From an uncultured Bacilli bacterium (GTDB lineage Bacteria > Bacillota_I > Bacilli_A > RF39 > UBA660): a stretch of 6,383 bases of DNA. Shown here in pieces: positions 6,040-6,383 of the stretch (the first letter of the stretch is position 1; each line of letters starts with the position of its first letter). The position numbers and the translations under genes were made by a program. Under the pieces are notes generated by a model, which did no database searches, had not been told where the DNA came from, and worked only from the letters and a program-made list of their open reading frames with translations. The DNA lies in contig CAJGDV010000068.1 of NCBI GenBank assembly GCA_904502155.1, positions 1 to 6,383 on the forward strand. The letters run 5' to 3'.

Positions 6040-6383
6040 ATGAATATATTAATCGTAGATGATGAAGAACTAATAAGAAATGTAATCAAAGAATATTGTG
6101 CATTCGAAGGATATAATACATTAGAAGCAAATGACGGATTAGAAGCCATAAAGATGGTTAAAGATAATAATATCGATTTAATAATATTAGATATTATGAT
6201 GCCAAACCTTGATGGCTTTTCTTCGTGTAAAGAAATTAAAAAAATAAAAAATATACCTATTATTATGCTATCAGCAAGAAAAGAAGAATTTGATAAATTA
6301 TATTGTTTTGATTTAGGAATAGATGATTATATTACAAAACCATTTTCTCCTAAAGAATTAATGGCTAGAATTAAAGCAGTAAC
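6040..6383 (+). CDS. OmpR/PhoB-type response regulator, receiver domain (cut by window edge)
   Basis: The first 114 residues of a two-component response regulator; the remainder lies beyond the window. The receiver domain is complete in its key positions: the acidic pair D7-D8 (ILIVDDE), the phosphoacceptor D51 in LIILDIMMPNLDG, the switch Ser78 (MLSAR) and K100 in YITKPFSPKEL. The sequence after K100 (PFSPKELMARIKAV) is typical of regulators with an OmpR/PhoB winged-helix output domain, so that class is likely but the DNA-binding part is not visible. The ATG at 6040 has AGGTGG (6029-6034) 5 bases upstream. The gene starts 49 bases after the fusion gene with no terminator between, so it may be read with it. 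A partner histidine kinase would be expected just downstream; the signal and targets are unknown. Confidence 0.95.
   Translation, partial: MNILIVDDEELIRNVIKEYCAFEGYNTLEANDGLEAIKMVKDNNIDLIILDIMMPNLDGFSSCKEIKKIKNIPIIMLSARKEEFDKLYCFDLGIDDYITKPFSPKELMARIKAV

Noticed and set aside
1..6383. RNA genes, CRISPR arrays, insertion sequences, riboswitches
   Set aside because: No tRNA-like cloverleaf, regularly spaced repeats, transposase-like frame with terminal repeats, or long structured leader was seen; the inferred leaders are mostly 20-25 bases or shorter.

Overview
This is a strongly AT-rich bacterial segment. It has Gram-positive-style Shine-Dalgarno sites (GGGAGAGG, AAGGAG, GGAGGG, GGGGGAG), TATAAT-type promoters with very short leaders, and intrinsic terminators. 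All visible intact genes use TGG for Trp and end in TAA or TAG. The gene set (formate-tetrahydrofolate ligase of the Bacilli type, a DgkB/YegS-like lipid kinase, QueH, an Amidase_3 cell-wall hydrolase and an OmpR-type response regulator) suggests a low-GC member of the Bacillota that has peptidoglycan. A gut-type Bacilli lineage (RF39- or Erysipelotrichia-like) is my guess, not something the window proves.

Layout. At the left edge, on the minus strand, is the N-terminal part of fhs. Across a divergent promoter region (about 453-578) a membrane protein gene is read on the plus strand, but it looks decayed: an in-frame TAA after 27 codons and a lost frame near 836-875 split it into pieces (579-1261). 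A 138-base gap with two AT-rich inverted repeats precedes a GTG-started GNAT acetyltransferase (1400-1912), which ends at a clear terminator. Next is a free-standing, unrecognised 319-residue soluble protein (2014-2973) with its own extended -10 promoter. Its terminator starts inside its last codons and overlaps the promoter of the next unit.

The main unit is 3026-5990: a diacylglycerol/lipid kinase followed after 13 bases by one 675-residue reading frame. That frame fuses a complete-looking QueH (epoxyqueuosine reductase, tRNA modification) through a charged linker and one membrane helix to an uncharacterised region and a zinc-dependent N-acetylmuramoyl-L-alanine amidase domain. Predicted topology puts QueH in the cytoplasm and the amidase outside. 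This is the most unusual item in the window. At the right edge an OmpR/PhoB-type response regulator begins (6040 to the edge).

How the genes relate: the lipid kinase and the amidase domain both concern the envelope (diacylglycerol recycling and wall turnover), and a two-component regulator follows. The QueH half has no obvious reason to be tethered there. No tRNA, rRNA, CRISPR array, insertion sequence or attachment site was seen.
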